Part shown: in pieces, positions 50,181 to 58,398 of the stretch
Numbering within the stretch: the first letter of the stretch is position 1
Layout of the letters: every line of letters begins with the position of its first letter
Source: JAWKWH01 sp040830725
GTDB lineage: Bacteria; Pseudomonadota; Alphaproteobacteria; Rhizobiales; Rhizobiaceae
Length of the DNA stretch: 64,000 nucleotides
Assembly (NCBI GenBank): GCA_040830725.1
Contig: JBFOMG010000020.1
Coordinates: forward strand, 1 to 64,000
Direction: 5' to 3'
The notes under the pieces: model-generated
Seen by the model: only the letters and a program-made list of their open reading frames with translations
Databases searched by the model: none
Told to the model about the DNA's origin: nothing
Position numbers and translations under genes: made by a program

Positions 50181-50870
50181 CTATTTGAATATGTTAGCAG
50201 CCTGGCGGATGGTTCCGGCCAGGCCCGATTGAGTTTGATGTGCGGCGTCCCGCTCGCACGACATGGCGGCATAACCCTTGGCAATCAGCGCCCGGGCCTG
50301 CCCGCGCGACAGCCCAGCATCCCGCGTGAGCCTGCGTTCGATCTCCCGCTTGGTTGGTACTGGTGGCTTTCGGCCGCCCGATTTGACGGCCTCCACCCGC
50401 GCGCCCGGCAACATGGGGAAGGTAACAACCGAAATCTCCCACAAATCAGCTTCGAGAATGCGGCGCACACCGGACTTTGCTTCGGTTCGCGAGCGGATGG
50501 TGCGAAAGCCGATGGACAGACCATCCAGGGCGCGGTCGCGCATCAGTTCCAGGACTTCGCGGCCCAGATCTGTCTTTCTTGACAGCTGCCCGCTGACGAA
50601 CAGGCCACGGGTATCCTCGCGAATTTCGGTCCAGCGGCCGATCGGCCTGGCCGGATCATGCTGATAGAGCATGCGAATGCCGCTCACCCCCCGCCGGCTG
50701 ATCGAGCGGCTGAATGCCCCGGGTTCCACCCGGTCCTTTCCCAGATCGATTTCGCCGAACAGGCTGGCGTAGCCGGAAAAAGACCCATCCGCCTCTACCC
50801 CGTCCAGTGCGACACCGGCATATTTGTGCTCGGTTCCGTCAGCGATCATGGTCGTGCCCGTCTTGTCCAT
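50181..50870 (-). CDS. GTA gp4, HK97 family prohead protease
   Basis: A 229-residue S78 serine protease that trims the capsid delta domain. GYASLFGEIDLGKDRVEPGAF, MLYQHDPARPIGRW (histidine) and LDGLSIGFRTIRS (serine) are the conserved parts; EADLWEISVVTFPMLPGA is the family's C-terminal motif. The C-terminal 60 residues hold a helix-turn-helix-like basic tail. The ATG at 50870 has AGGATGA upstream and overlaps the previous gene by 32 bases; an in-frame ATG at 50849 is an alternative. Confidence 0.92.
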   Translation of the reverse strand: MDKTGTTMIADGTEHKYAGVALDGVEADGSFSGYASLFGEIDLGKDRVEPGAFSRSISRRGVSGIRMLYQHDPARPIGRWTEIREDTRGLFVSGQLSRKTDLGREVLELMRDRALDGLSIGFRTIRSRTEAKSGVRRILEADLWEISVVTFPMLPGARVEAVKSGGRKPPVPTKREIERRLTRDAGLSRGQARALIAKGYAAMSCERDAAHQTQSGLAGTIRQAANIFK

Positions 50871-51195
50871 TCATCCTGTTTCCCATTGCTCCAAAGCTCC
50901 GATCGAGTGCGCGAATTGCAAATCCCAACACCCACCAGGCCAGCAGGCTCGCTGCCGTTGATCCCATCAGCATCAGTTCGACTTCGCCGAGCATGTCCTG
51001 CAGGTCCAGCATTGCCGCGATCTTCAGACCCGCCGTGCCGCCGAAGACGAGACCGCTGACCAGGCCGACCGCAAAGCGTGCTGCCGCTTCCCGCCGGCCC
51101 CGTGGCAGCATGTAGGCAAGCGAGATTGCCGAACCGGCCACCGCGCCTGCGCCCTTTGCGACCCAGATCCAGGCCGCGCCGCTCATGTCAGTCAT
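50839..51195 (-). CDS. GTA gp3.5-position membrane protein (DUF6107-like)
   Basis: A 118-residue protein with three hydrophobic segments (WIWVAKGAGAVAGSAISLAYML, FAVGLVSGLVFGGTAGL, MGSTAASLLAWWVLGFAI split here by position) and a His/Asp-rich C-terminal tail. Rhizobiales GTA clusters carry a protein of this type between portal and protease, labelled DUF6107; its role is not known. It begins one base inside the gp3 stop (TGATG). Confidence 0.8.
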   Translation of the reverse strand: MTDMSGAAWIWVAKGAGAVAGSAISLAYMLPRGRREAAARFAVGLVSGLVFGGTAGLKIAAMLDLQDMLGEVELMLMGSTAASLLAWWVLGFAIRALDRSFGAMGNRMNGQDGHDHDR

Positions 51196-52391
51196 CAGCT
51201 TGGCCCGCCAACTCCGGCGTCGCGCGGCGGGTAGCCGACCGCTTGGCGCTTTTCATCATCGGTGAGGAAATCGGCCGAACCGATACGGGTCCAATGCGCC
51301 TCGCGGTCGGCGGCCATGGCATCGATCTGGTCGGCGTCGTACCAGAGCCGCAGATTGCCTTCGAAAAACGGACCGAGCCAGGCGCCGAGTTCATTGGCAG
51401 CCCGGCCAACCAGGGGCAGAACCGTCATGCGGTAGAAGGCGCGATTGGCCTCCCGATAGTTGGAGTAGGTGTTGTCACCGGGAATACCCAGCAACATTGG
51501 CGGCACGCCGAAGGCGAGCGCGATGTCGCGGCTGGCGGCATTCTTGGCCTCGATGAAGTCCATGTCCCTGGGTGTCAGACCCATCGCCTTCCAGTCGAGC
51601 CCGCCGTCGAGCAGCAACGGCTTTCCGGCGCCAGGCGGTCCTGAAAAGCCGTTCTCCAGTTCCGCCTGCAGCCGGTCATATTGCTCTTCGGTCAGATTGC
51701 CGCCTTCCTTGGGCGCGTAAACCAGCGCACCGGACGGACGGGCGGAATTGTCCAAAAGCGCCTTGTTCCATCGTGCCGTCGCATTGTTGAGATCGAGCGC
51801 GACCGAGGCCGCTTCCAGCGGCGCAAAACCGTAGTGATCGTCGAGCGGGTGAAACATCGTCAGGTGACGGGCGGGAGCTGCAGGCTCCCCTTCGAGCGGA
51901 ATTGTTCGCCTGGTTGTCCCCTCGTTGACTTCCAGCCGGTCCGGCCAGCCTCGGCTATCGGTCACTATGCGGGTTCTGTCAGGCCGGATGAGATGAAGTT
52001 CGCGTGGTCCGCCGTCTTCTCCAACCAGCTCGATATAGGCGTTGCCCGACAGGAGCAGGTGGCCGTAGAGCGCTTCCATGAAAGCCGGACCGGCCAACCT
52101 GCCGTTCGGGCGGACGAGCAATCGCAGCAACGGGTGATCGTCAAACTCCCGGCCATTGTCATAGAGCAGCCAGGGAACCGCCAACGCAGCTTCGCCGACC
52201 AGTTTTACACAACGGTGTACCACCGGATTGCGCATGAAACCCTCGCGGGCCAGAGCTGCAAAATCGCGGCGCGTCCAACTCGCGTCCGACTGCGAGTGCC
52301 AGGCGATGAACCCGCCCGACAAAGCGTTTTTGGTTTCCACCGGCTCACGCGATCGCGCCGGTCCGCGTTTCCACGGCCAGTTCCAATTCAT
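51195..52391 (-). CDS. GTA gp3, HK97 family portal protein
   Basis: A 398-residue portal. Conserved parts are VVHRCVKLVGEAALAVPW, LLSGNAYIELVGEDGGP, HPLDDHYGFAPLEAASVAL, NGFSGPPGAGKPLLLDGGL and GVPPMLLGIPGDNTYSNYRE. It forms the ring through which DNA enters and leaves the head. It is preceded by a 132-bp gap holding the 99-bp repeat, unusual in this compact cluster. Confidence 0.94.
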   Translation of the reverse strand: MNWNWPWKRGPARSREPVETKNALSGGFIAWHSQSDASWTRRDFAALAREGFMRNPVVHRCVKLVGEAALAVPWLLYDNGREFDDHPLLRLLVRPNGRLAGPAFMEALYGHLLLSGNAYIELVGEDGGPRELHLIRPDRTRIVTDSRGWPDRLEVNEGTTRRTIPLEGEPAAPARHLTMFHPLDDHYGFAPLEAASVALDLNNATARWNKALLDNSARPSGALVYAPKEGGNLTEEQYDRLQAELENGFSGPPGAGKPLLLDGGLDWKAMGLTPRDMDFIEAKNAASRDIALAFGVPPMLLGIPGDNTYSNYREANRAFYRMTVLPLVGRAANELGAWLGPFFEGNLRLWYDADQIDAMAADREAHWTRIGSADFLTDDEKRQAVGYPPRDAGVGGPS

Positions 52392-52424
52392 ACGAGGTAT
52401 CCCGTTTATGTATCTGTTATTGAG

Positions 52425-52523
52425 AGCGTTTTGCGTTTTCTTTGAACCGCAACAACGCCCGTTTCTGCAGGGCAGTATCGTAGCGTTTTTCGCTCTTTTG
52501 ATTCCGCTTGAGCGAAAAACGCC
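52425..52523. repeat. 99-bp structured intergenic repeat, copy B, inside the GTA cluster
   Basis: The same 99-bp element as at 9161-9259, in the same orientation. The first stem-loop pairs AGCGTT and TGCG with CGCA and AACGCC around TTTTCTTTGA. The second is GCGTTTTTCGCTC with GAGCGAAAAACGC (13 bp) around a loop containing TGATTCCG. It lies between the portal gene and the terminase stop, one base after that stop on the minus strand. Confidence 0.75.
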
Positions 52524-53867
52524 TTAATTGAAATCCCGGATGCGAGGTTCTGTCCCGCTCCCAAGCATCAATTCACTGATGGCCCACACGAGCGCGTCTA
52601 CCCGATCCGGTGACCGCCCCCCGGACAACCCGCCAGGACCGAAGTCGCACATCTCGTCTTCGAGTTCCTCAAACCTGCCAGCATGGCGAATTCGCCCCTG
52701 TTGATAGAGTGCGGCCACAGGCTCGGCGCGCAGCCATTTTCCGCGGCGCGCCCGGACCGGTTTGACCGGAACTTGCGGATCGACAGACCGGATGACACAC
52801 TCAACCATCTCACCACCCTGATTGACTTCGACAACCAGACAGTCGGCTCCCAGCCGGTGATAAAGTGCAATTGCCCGTGCGGCCCACGCTGCCGGTTTCA
52901 GTCCCTGCGCCGTATCGTCCGCCAGCACAACGCCGCAACCAGCCTCATCCAGTCCGGCCGCGACAATTCCGCAGGCATTTGAGAATTTGCCTGACGACGC
53001 CGGCGGATCGACGGCAACGACGATGCGGCCGATCTCTTTTCTGCCCATTCGGGCCGCCTTCTCCAGCATGTCGCGGTTCCAATGCGCATCCTGGCGATCG
53101 CTGATCAGTTCGCCATTGATCTCCTGGCGGCCGAGCCGGGTTTTGCCGTATCGCTCATTGATCGCCGAGAGAAATCCCTCAGCCAGATTGGCGGCATTGT
53201 CGCCGGTTTTCATTTTCGTCACATCAACTGCCGGATCGGCAATAAGCCGTTTGAGCAATTTTATCGGCTTCGGCGTTGTGGTGATCAGCTGGCGCGGCCT
53301 TGTGCCAAGCCGTAGCCCGAATTGCAGCGTGTCGAAACAATCTTCGGCCAGCCGCCATTTGGCGAGCTCGTCGGCCCAGCCCGCCTCATATTGCGGGCCG
53401 CGCAGACCGTCGGGATGCTCCGACGAAAACGCTTGTGCAACCGCTCCGTTCGACCACAAAAGCCGTTTGCGGGTAACTTCATAGCGTGGCCGGTCATGGC
53501 GGGCGATGCTGGCAATTCCCGACGGCCCGCCGATCATCACTTCGCGCACATCCGCGTAGGTTTCGCCGACCAGCGCAATCAGCCCGTAGCGCGACAGCGA
53601 GAATGGCGAAAATCCGCGTACCAGACCGTTGATCCATTCGGCCCCGAGACGGGTCTTGCCGGCGCCGCGGCCACCCAGGACCAGCCACGTGTCGCGAAGC
53701 GGCCTGAGTGGATACTGCGGTTCACGGGCTGAACCAAACCATTCACGAACGATCCAGCGCGGGTTGACCCTGGCCAGATTTTTCCTCGACCATCCGCTTT
53801 GCCAGTTCCGTAGCCAGTTCGACAATCCGGTCGTCAATTCTTCTGAGCGCGGCAGCAGTTCTGTCAT
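52524..53867 (-). CDS. GTA gp2, terminase large subunit
   Basis: A 447-residue DNA packaging ATPase/nuclease. Walker A is GGRGAGKTR near residues 65-73; the Walker B region is in YEAGWADELAKW; the nuclease part contains IVVAVDPPASSGKFSNACG and LVVEVNQGGEMVE, with a final acidic residue in SPDRVDALVWAI. The start ATG at 53867 has AAAGGATCGTG before it and overlaps gp1 by 125 bases; the frame is open further to 53918. GTA terminases package about 4 kb of random host DNA rather than a specific genome. Confidence 0.92.
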   Translation of the reverse strand: MTELLPRSEELTTGLSNWLRNWQSGWSRKNLARVNPRWIVREWFGSAREPQYPLRPLRDTWLVLGGRGAGKTRLGAEWINGLVRGFSPFSLSRYGLIALVGETYADVREVMIGGPSGIASIARHDRPRYEVTRKRLLWSNGAVAQAFSSEHPDGLRGPQYEAGWADELAKWRLAEDCFDTLQFGLRLGTRPRQLITTTPKPIKLLKRLIADPAVDVTKMKTGDNAANLAEGFLSAINERYGKTRLGRQEINGELISDRQDAHWNRDMLEKAARMGRKEIGRIVVAVDPPASSGKFSNACGIVAAGLDEAGCGVVLADDTAQGLKPAAWAARAIALYHRLGADCLVVEVNQGGEMVECVIRSVDPQVPVKPVRARRGKWLRAEPVAALYQQGRIRHAGRFEELEDEMCDFGPGGLSGGRSPDRVDALVWAISELMLGSGTEPRIRDFN

Positions 53868-54228
53868 CACGATCCTTTGCGGATTCTTGTTGTTCTTCAT
53901 CAAGGCTCGCCAGTTCACCGAAGCGGTCCATCAGCCGGCTGAGCTGGGTGACGGCGTCAAGCCTGGTCTTGTTCCAGTCCCCCTTCTTGTCTGCGAGGCG
54001 GCGGGCCTCGGCCTCCATCCTCGGCAACACGTCCTGCGCAAACCGCGCCATGCGGCGGCGAACCGCTGCCGGCGCCAAGACAGGTTTTGGTTTCAGTCCC
54101 GATTTCTCGATATGCCGTGCGATGGTCTTTTCGTGCAGCCCGGCAAGTGCGGCTATTTCCTTTGCCGCTAAACCATGTTCAACCACGGCGATGCGAATGG
54201 CATCGATGAATGGTGGATGATTACGCAT
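53743..54228 (-). CDS. GTA gp1, terminase small subunit
   Basis: A 161-residue protein. The N-terminus is a helix-turn-helix (EHGLAAKEIAALAGLHEKTI ARHIEKSG), followed by a long charged coiled region (RLADKKGDWNKTRLDAVTQL, then DDRTAAALRRIDDRIVELAT). In RcGTA the gp1 protein is the small terminase, altered so it no longer selects phage-specific sites. GGAG lies nine bases before the ATG at 54228; the frame could also start at a TTG ten codons earlier. It is the first gene of the cluster. Confidence 0.85.
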   Translation of the reverse strand: MRNHPPFIDAIRIAVVEHGLAAKEIAALAGLHEKTIARHIEKSGLKPKPVLAPAAVRRRMARFAQDVLPRMEAEARRLADKKGDWNKTRLDAVTQLSRLMDRFGELASLDEEQQESAKDRDDRTAAALRRIDDRIVELATELAKRMVEEKSGQGQPALDRS

Positions 54229-54317
54229 GCCATCGGTCTCCGGGCGTTTCAATTTCAAAGAAAAGGGCCGGAAGCGGCTGTTGCCGCAGCGCCGTCTCCG
54301 ACGCAGTTTTCCGACCG

Positions 54318-54380
54318 TAGCTGAACCCTACAGGATCACCGTTACGGTGTCAAGAATATTTTCCTATTTTTTGAAATTTG
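54318..54380 (-). promoter_or_regulatory. Candidate GTA cluster promoter with embedded palindrome
   Basis: On the minus strand, -35 TTGACA (54353-54348) and -10 TAGGGT (54330-54325) are exactly 17 bases apart, preceded by an A/T-rich stretch (54380-54354) like an UP element. The predicted start near 54318 leaves a leader of about 90 bases before gp1. A palindrome, CACCGT-A-ACGGTG (54349-54337), occupies the spacer and touches the -35 box, a classical repressor position. The -10 box matches consensus at only three positions, so the promoter is a prediction. Confidence 0.5.
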
Positions 54381-54616
54381 TTCTGTGACGAAGCGCACTG
54401 ACGTCTGATGTGCCATTATTGTTGAATGTGGAGCGGAGACGACCCGCATTGCACCGACATTCGCAAATCAAGATGTCACCACCGAGACAGCTAAATTAAC
54501 CGCAGCTAAGATTTGATGTGCCAGAGCGGCCTGCCTCGGCTATATCAGGGTGGGCGCCTTGAATTTGCCGGGTTATTCGACCTAATGAGGCGTGGGAACG
54601 GAAGCGACCGTGGGCG
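54381..54616. other. Remaining intergenic region upstream of PBP1A
   Basis: Beyond the GTA promoter, this stretch is fairly A/T-rich and must hold the PBP1A promoter. TTAACC followed by CTAAG near 54496-54510 loosely resembles a CtrA site but does not match it well. No small gene or strong hairpin was seen. Confidence 0.4.
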
Positions 54617-56767
54617 ATGAAAAAACCGATCGATCCTAAGAAACGCAAGGGACCGAAGGCTTCGAAGCTGCTTGAGCTCGATGCGTGGATCGATTCGACC
54701 CTTTATGAGCTCGGGTTCAAACTTGCCATCTTCTGGGAAAACCTGACTATCTTCTTCCGCCGATTCCGGGTGCGGGGTTGGCGGCGCGGCGTCTTCGAAG
54801 TTCTCAGCGAAGGCATGACACTGGGCGCGGCCGGGTCGGTTGTCATGCTGGCGCTGGCCATGCCGGCGTTTGAGGAAACTTCCAAGGACTGGCGCAACCA
54901 GGACGATTTCGCGGTCACCTTCCTCGACCGCTATGGCAACGAGATCGGCCAGCGCGGCATCATCCAGCGGGAATCAGTGCCTGTCGACGAATTGCCCGAT
55001 CATGTGATCAAGACCGTTCTCGCCACCGAGGACCGGCGTTTTTTCGAACATTTCGGCATCGACTTTTTCGGTCTGGTGCGAGCCATGAACGAGAACGTCA
55101 AGGCGAACTCGGTGGTTCAGGGCGGCTCCACGATCACCCAGCAGCTGGCAAAAAACCTGTTCCTGTCAAACGAGCGCACGATCGAGCGCAAGGTCAAGGA
55201 AGCCTTCCTGTCGGTCTGGCTGGAATGGAACCTGCCGAAGAAGGAAATCCTGCAGCTCTATCTCGACCGCGCCTATATGGGCGGCGGAACGTTCGGCATT
55301 GCCGCGGCCGCCGATTTCTACTTCGGAAAAAACCTGAAGGATGTGACGCTTGCGGAAGCAGCCATGCTGGCCGGACTTTTCAAGGCGCCGGCCAAATATG
55401 CTCCGCATATCAATCTGCCTGCGGCCCGTGCCCGCGCAAACGAAGTCCTGACAAATCTGGTGCAAGCCGAGTTCATGAGCGAGGGCCAGGTCGTGTCAGC
55501 CCGACGCCGGCCGGCTGATATTATCGACCGGGACAATGCTGACAGTCCCGACTATTTCCTGGACTGGGCCTTTGAGGAAGTGAAGCGGCTGGCGTCGCGT
55601 AACGGGCCGCGCGCCCTGATTGCCAGAACCACCATTGACCTGGATTTGCAGAAGGCTGCCGAAGAGTCGCTGGAGTTTCACCTGCTGCAGTTCGGCAAGG
55701 GCAAGGGCGTGCGGGAGGGTGCCATTGTCCTGATCGAAACCAATGGAGCGGTGCGCGCCATTGTCGGCGGCCGCGATTACGGGCGCAGCCAGTACAACCG
55801 CGCTACCCGTGCACTCAGACAGGCCGGTTCGTCATTCAAACCGTACGTCTATGCGACTGCGATGGAGAACGGCTTCACACCTGAATCGGTTATCAGCGAC
55901 CGCCCGATCAGATGGGGAAGATGGGCGCCGCAGAACTACACGCGCGGCTATGCCGGACGGGTGAACCTGACACGCGCGCTCGTGAAGTCTTACAACACCG
56001 TCCCGGTCAGGCTTGCAAAGGACCATCTCGGCCTTGATCCGATCATAGAGAAAACCCGCGCCATGGGCGTCGAATCCGTTCTTAACGGCCACAAGACCCT
56101 GGTGCTTGGCACGTCGGGGATGACCGTTCTCGATCAGGCGACCGGATACTCGGTATTTGCCAATGGCGGCTATTCCGGCACGCGCCACGGTATCACCCAG
56201 TTGGTGAGCCGCTCGGGCCAGACCATTTATGATCACGCTGCGGACGCACCCGAGCCGGTGCGTGTGCTGTCGCCCGAAGCCACCCTGGCGATGAACACCA
56301 TCCTGTCACAGGTACCCGAATGGGGAACCGGCAGGCGCGCAGCGCTGTCCATGACAAAAGCCGCCGGCAAAACCGGCACCGGACAGGCGTATCGCGATGC
56401 CTGGTTTGTTGGATACACCGGTAACTACGTGGCAGCCGTGTGGATGGGCAATGACGATTTCACCCCCACCCGCCGCTTGACCGGTGGATCGCTGCCAGCG
56501 ATGACTTGGCAGCGTTTGATGGATTTTGCTCATCAGAATGTCGAACTGAAACCCATTCCCGGAATTGCCCAGCCGATCGTCGACAATGCGGTCGCTTCGA
56601 CGGAAGCGGAACTGACACCGGACGAGCGGGTGCGCAGAAACCGCCCGAAAACCCTCTCGGCGGCAACCTCGAAAGTGCTTACAGCTCTCTCGGAAAAGTT
56701 CTCCCAGGCTCCGGTCATCGATCCGCCGGCCCGCTCGACGAAGGTTTCCGCGCTCAGCGAAGAGTGA
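54617..56767 (+). CDS. Penicillin-binding protein 1A-type bifunctional transglycosylase/transpeptidase
   Basis: A 716-residue cell wall synthase. A cytoplasmic basic start and a membrane helix near residues 72-90 (AAGSVVMLALAMPAF) are followed by the glycosyltransferase domain (EDRRFFEHFGIDFFG with the catalytic Glu near 138, QGGSTITQQLAKNLFLSN, DRAYMGGGTFGIAAAADFYF). The transpeptidase motifs are SSFK (near 405), SYN in VKSYNTVP and KTGTG near 583. The usual OB-like insertion of E. coli PBP1a is absent, giving the short class A form. A long low-similarity C-terminal tail is normal. It faces away from the GTA cluster. Confidence 0.93.
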   Translation: MKKPIDPKKRKGPKASKLLELDAWIDSTLYELGFKLAIFWENLTIFFRRFRVRGWRRGVFEVLSEGMTLGAAGSVVMLALAMPAFEETSKDWRNQDDFAVTFLDRYGNEIGQRGIIQRESVPVDELPDHVIKTVLATEDRRFFEHFGIDFFGLVRAMNENVKANSVVQGGSTITQQLAKNLFLSNERTIERKVKEAFLSVWLEWNLPKKEILQLYLDRAYMGGGTFGIAAAADFYFGKNLKDVTLAEAAMLAGLFKAPAKYAPHINLPAARARANEVLTNLVQAEFMSEGQVVSARRRPADIIDRDNADSPDYFLDWAFEEVKRLASRNGPRALIARTTIDLDLQKAAEESLEFHLLQFGKGKGVREGAIVLIETNGAVRAIVGGRDYGRSQYNRATRALRQAGSSFKPYVYATAMENGFTPESVISDRPIRWGRWAPQNYTRGYAGRVNLTRALVKSYNTVPVRLAKDHLGLDPIIEKTRAMGVESVLNGHKTLVLGTSGMTVLDQATGYSVFANGGYSGTRHGITQLVSRSGQTIYDHAADAPEPVRVLSPEATLAMNTILSQVPEWGTGRRAALSMTKAAGKTGTGQAYRDAWFVGYTGNYVAAVWMGNDDFTPTRRLTGGSLPAMTWQRLMDFAHQNVELKPIPGIAQPIVDNAVASTEAELTPDERVRRNRPKTLSAATSKVLTALSEKFSQAPVIDPPARSTKVSALSEE

Positions 56768-56884
56768 CGAACCGAAACCAGCTGTTTGTTTGAAGTCCAA
56801 AGTCATCTCCACAAACGATGCTTGAACAAGTTGCGCGATCGAACCTCTTTGCGATAAGCGGGGTGCCTCGAGGATGCGGACACC

Positions 56885-57472
56885 ATGTTGCGAACCATAG
56901 CCCTGACGCTGATATTCCTGCTGATTTCATTGGGAGGCGGTATTTCAAGCGTATGGTACACGCTGAACGCAAATGTCGGCTTTGGAGCGATCCGGATCGG
57001 CGTGTGGACGGCATTTCCCCAAGAAGGTTCTAACGATGCCGACCCATACTCCGTTGCGAGACGGGCCCGGGATGCCAAATTGCCACTAGGCCGAGCCGTG
57101 GGCTTGTCATTTTTCGCCAATACCGATTCTGACGGGCAAACGCTGTCTGGACAATGTAATTACCAATTGGTCGGCAATGTTCCGCAGGCGCGATTCTGGA
57201 CCATATATCCGGCGAGCCCATCGCTTGAGCCCCTGAAAACTTCTGCCTATCGCAATGCGGTATTGCACTCGCAACAATTGTTGCGCAGGCAAGACAGTTC
57301 ATTTGTCATTTCGATCGGTCCGGATCCGGCCGCAGGTAATTGGATAAGTGTCACCCAACCCAATCAGATGGTGTTCGTACTTACGCTTTACGATACGCAG
57401 ATAGCCAGCACTGTCGCGTCGGCGGAACGCGAATTTCCCGCGATCGTCAATGTTGGGTGCCGCGATGAGTAG
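56885..57472 (+). CDS. DUF1214 domain membrane protein
   Basis: A 195-residue protein with an N-terminal membrane helix or signal (IALTLIFLLISLGGGISSV). The rest matches DUF1214: WYTLNANVGFGAIRIGVWTA, GRAVGLSFFANTDSDGQTLS, NQMVFVLTLYD. It is paired with a DUF1254 protein whose start overlaps its stop (ATGAGTAG), the common arrangement of these two domains, which occur as neighbours or fusions. Their function is not established; a role in the cell envelope is suggested by export and the PBP gene upstream. Confidence 0.8.
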   Translation: MLRTIALTLIFLLISLGGGISSVWYTLNANVGFGAIRIGVWTAFPQEGSNDADPYSVARRARDAKLPLGRAVGLSFFANTDSDGQTLSGQCNYQLVGNVPQARFWTIYPASPSLEPLKTSAYRNAVLHSQQLLRRQDSSFVISIGPDPAAGNWISVTQPNQMVFVLTLYDTQIASTVASAEREFPAIVNVGCRDE

Positions 57473-58004
57473 GACAATCTACACCATCCTTCTCGGTCTC
57501 GTCGGCGCAGCGGTGGTTCATCTTGCCGTGTTGCTCTTGGTGCCGATCTATTCCGAGCGGGACGCCTGGTCCCGACTCAGTGAACGCGCACCGCTTTTTG
57601 CCCTCTCGCCGATTACCGGTCCTGACGGCACATTGTTCTCCAGGGCCGCAGATCCGTTGTTGACGGCAGCCGCCTGCCGTTTCGCCCTCGGAACCGGCAT
57701 TGCGCGCGTTGCAGCCGCAGGCACCGTGCCCTATTGGGCCGTCTCGGTGCATGACAGATTTGGGCAGGAAATCTACAGCTTCAATGACAGAACCGCGACT
57801 GACCGCCAGCTTGATGTCGTCATCGCCTCGCCTGCGCAAATGGTCGAGTTGCGCAAGGAATTGCCGGAAGAATATGAGAACTCGGTTTTCGTGGAAACGG
57901 ATCAGCGAGAGGGTATCGTAGTCGTGCGCGCTTTCGTGCCGGATCAAAGCTGGTCTGGCGTGGTCAGCAGTTTCATTGAGAGTGCCGCCTGCCGACAGGA
58001 ATGA
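57465..58004 (+). CDS. DUF1254-like membrane protein, partner of the DUF1214 gene
   Basis: A 179-residue protein with one N-terminal helix (IYTILLGLVGAAVVHLAVLLL) and a soluble part containing PIYSERDAWSRLSERAPLFA, TAAACRFALGTG and YWAVSVHDRFGQEIYSFNDR, typical of the short DUF1254 form found next to DUF1214. The ATG at 57465 overlaps the previous gene's end by 8 bases, so the two are translated together. Convergent with the small gene downstream. Confidence 0.8.
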   Translation: MSRTIYTILLGLVGAAVVHLAVLLLVPIYSERDAWSRLSERAPLFALSPITGPDGTLFSRAADPLLTAAACRFALGTGIARVAAAGTVPYWAVSVHDRFGQEIYSFNDRTATDRQLDVVIASPAQMVELRKELPEEYENSVFVETDQREGIVVVRAFVPDQSWSGVVSSFIESAACRQE

Positions 58005-58035
58005 ACTGCGGTTGTGACCTGAATCGGAGCACTGA

Positions 58036-58239
58036 TCAAAAATCAGGCTTGTACCGGGCCTTCCCGTTGGCCGAGACAGCAGTCTTGCCATCTTTACCGG
58101 CAGTCAAAGATTTCTTGTCTGTCAGGCGTTCGTATCGAACACCGGGAAACGGAATAACCGATCCTGTTTTGCCGGACTTCGGCCGTTTATTTGATACTCG
58201 CCTGCCGGCAAGGGTGAATGTCAGTATCGTGGCCATCAC
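58036..58239 (-). CDS. Small conserved protein of unknown function
   Basis: A 67-residue basic protein opening MATILTFTLAG (second methionine), then PKSGKTGSVIPFPGVRYERL. Short proteins with an IxFPGVRYER motif occur in Rhizobiales; I do not know a function. The extra ATG at the very start may not be used. It is convergent with the DUF1254 gene and lies alone. Confidence 0.6.
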   Translation of the reverse strand: MMATILTFTLAGRRVSNKRPKSGKTGSVIPFPGVRYERLTDKKSLTAGKDGKTAVSANGKARYKPDF

Positions 58240-58398
58240 TCGGACCTCTCCCCGAAAGTTGCCTGATGCCCAGGGATGGGCGTTTTACTCGACACATTCG
58301 GTTCCGATTACCGCACTCTACGGTTAACAGGTTGCTAATACATCGCCGTTAAATTGAATAAAATCGCGTTAGAACCCGGTTATTGCCGTATTTCCGGC

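Noticed and set aside
39572..54228. Interpretation as an ordinary integrated prophage
   Set aside because: No integrase, replication, repressor or attachment sites were seen; gene order and sizes follow RcGTA, with short tape measure and GTA-specific gp12-gp15.
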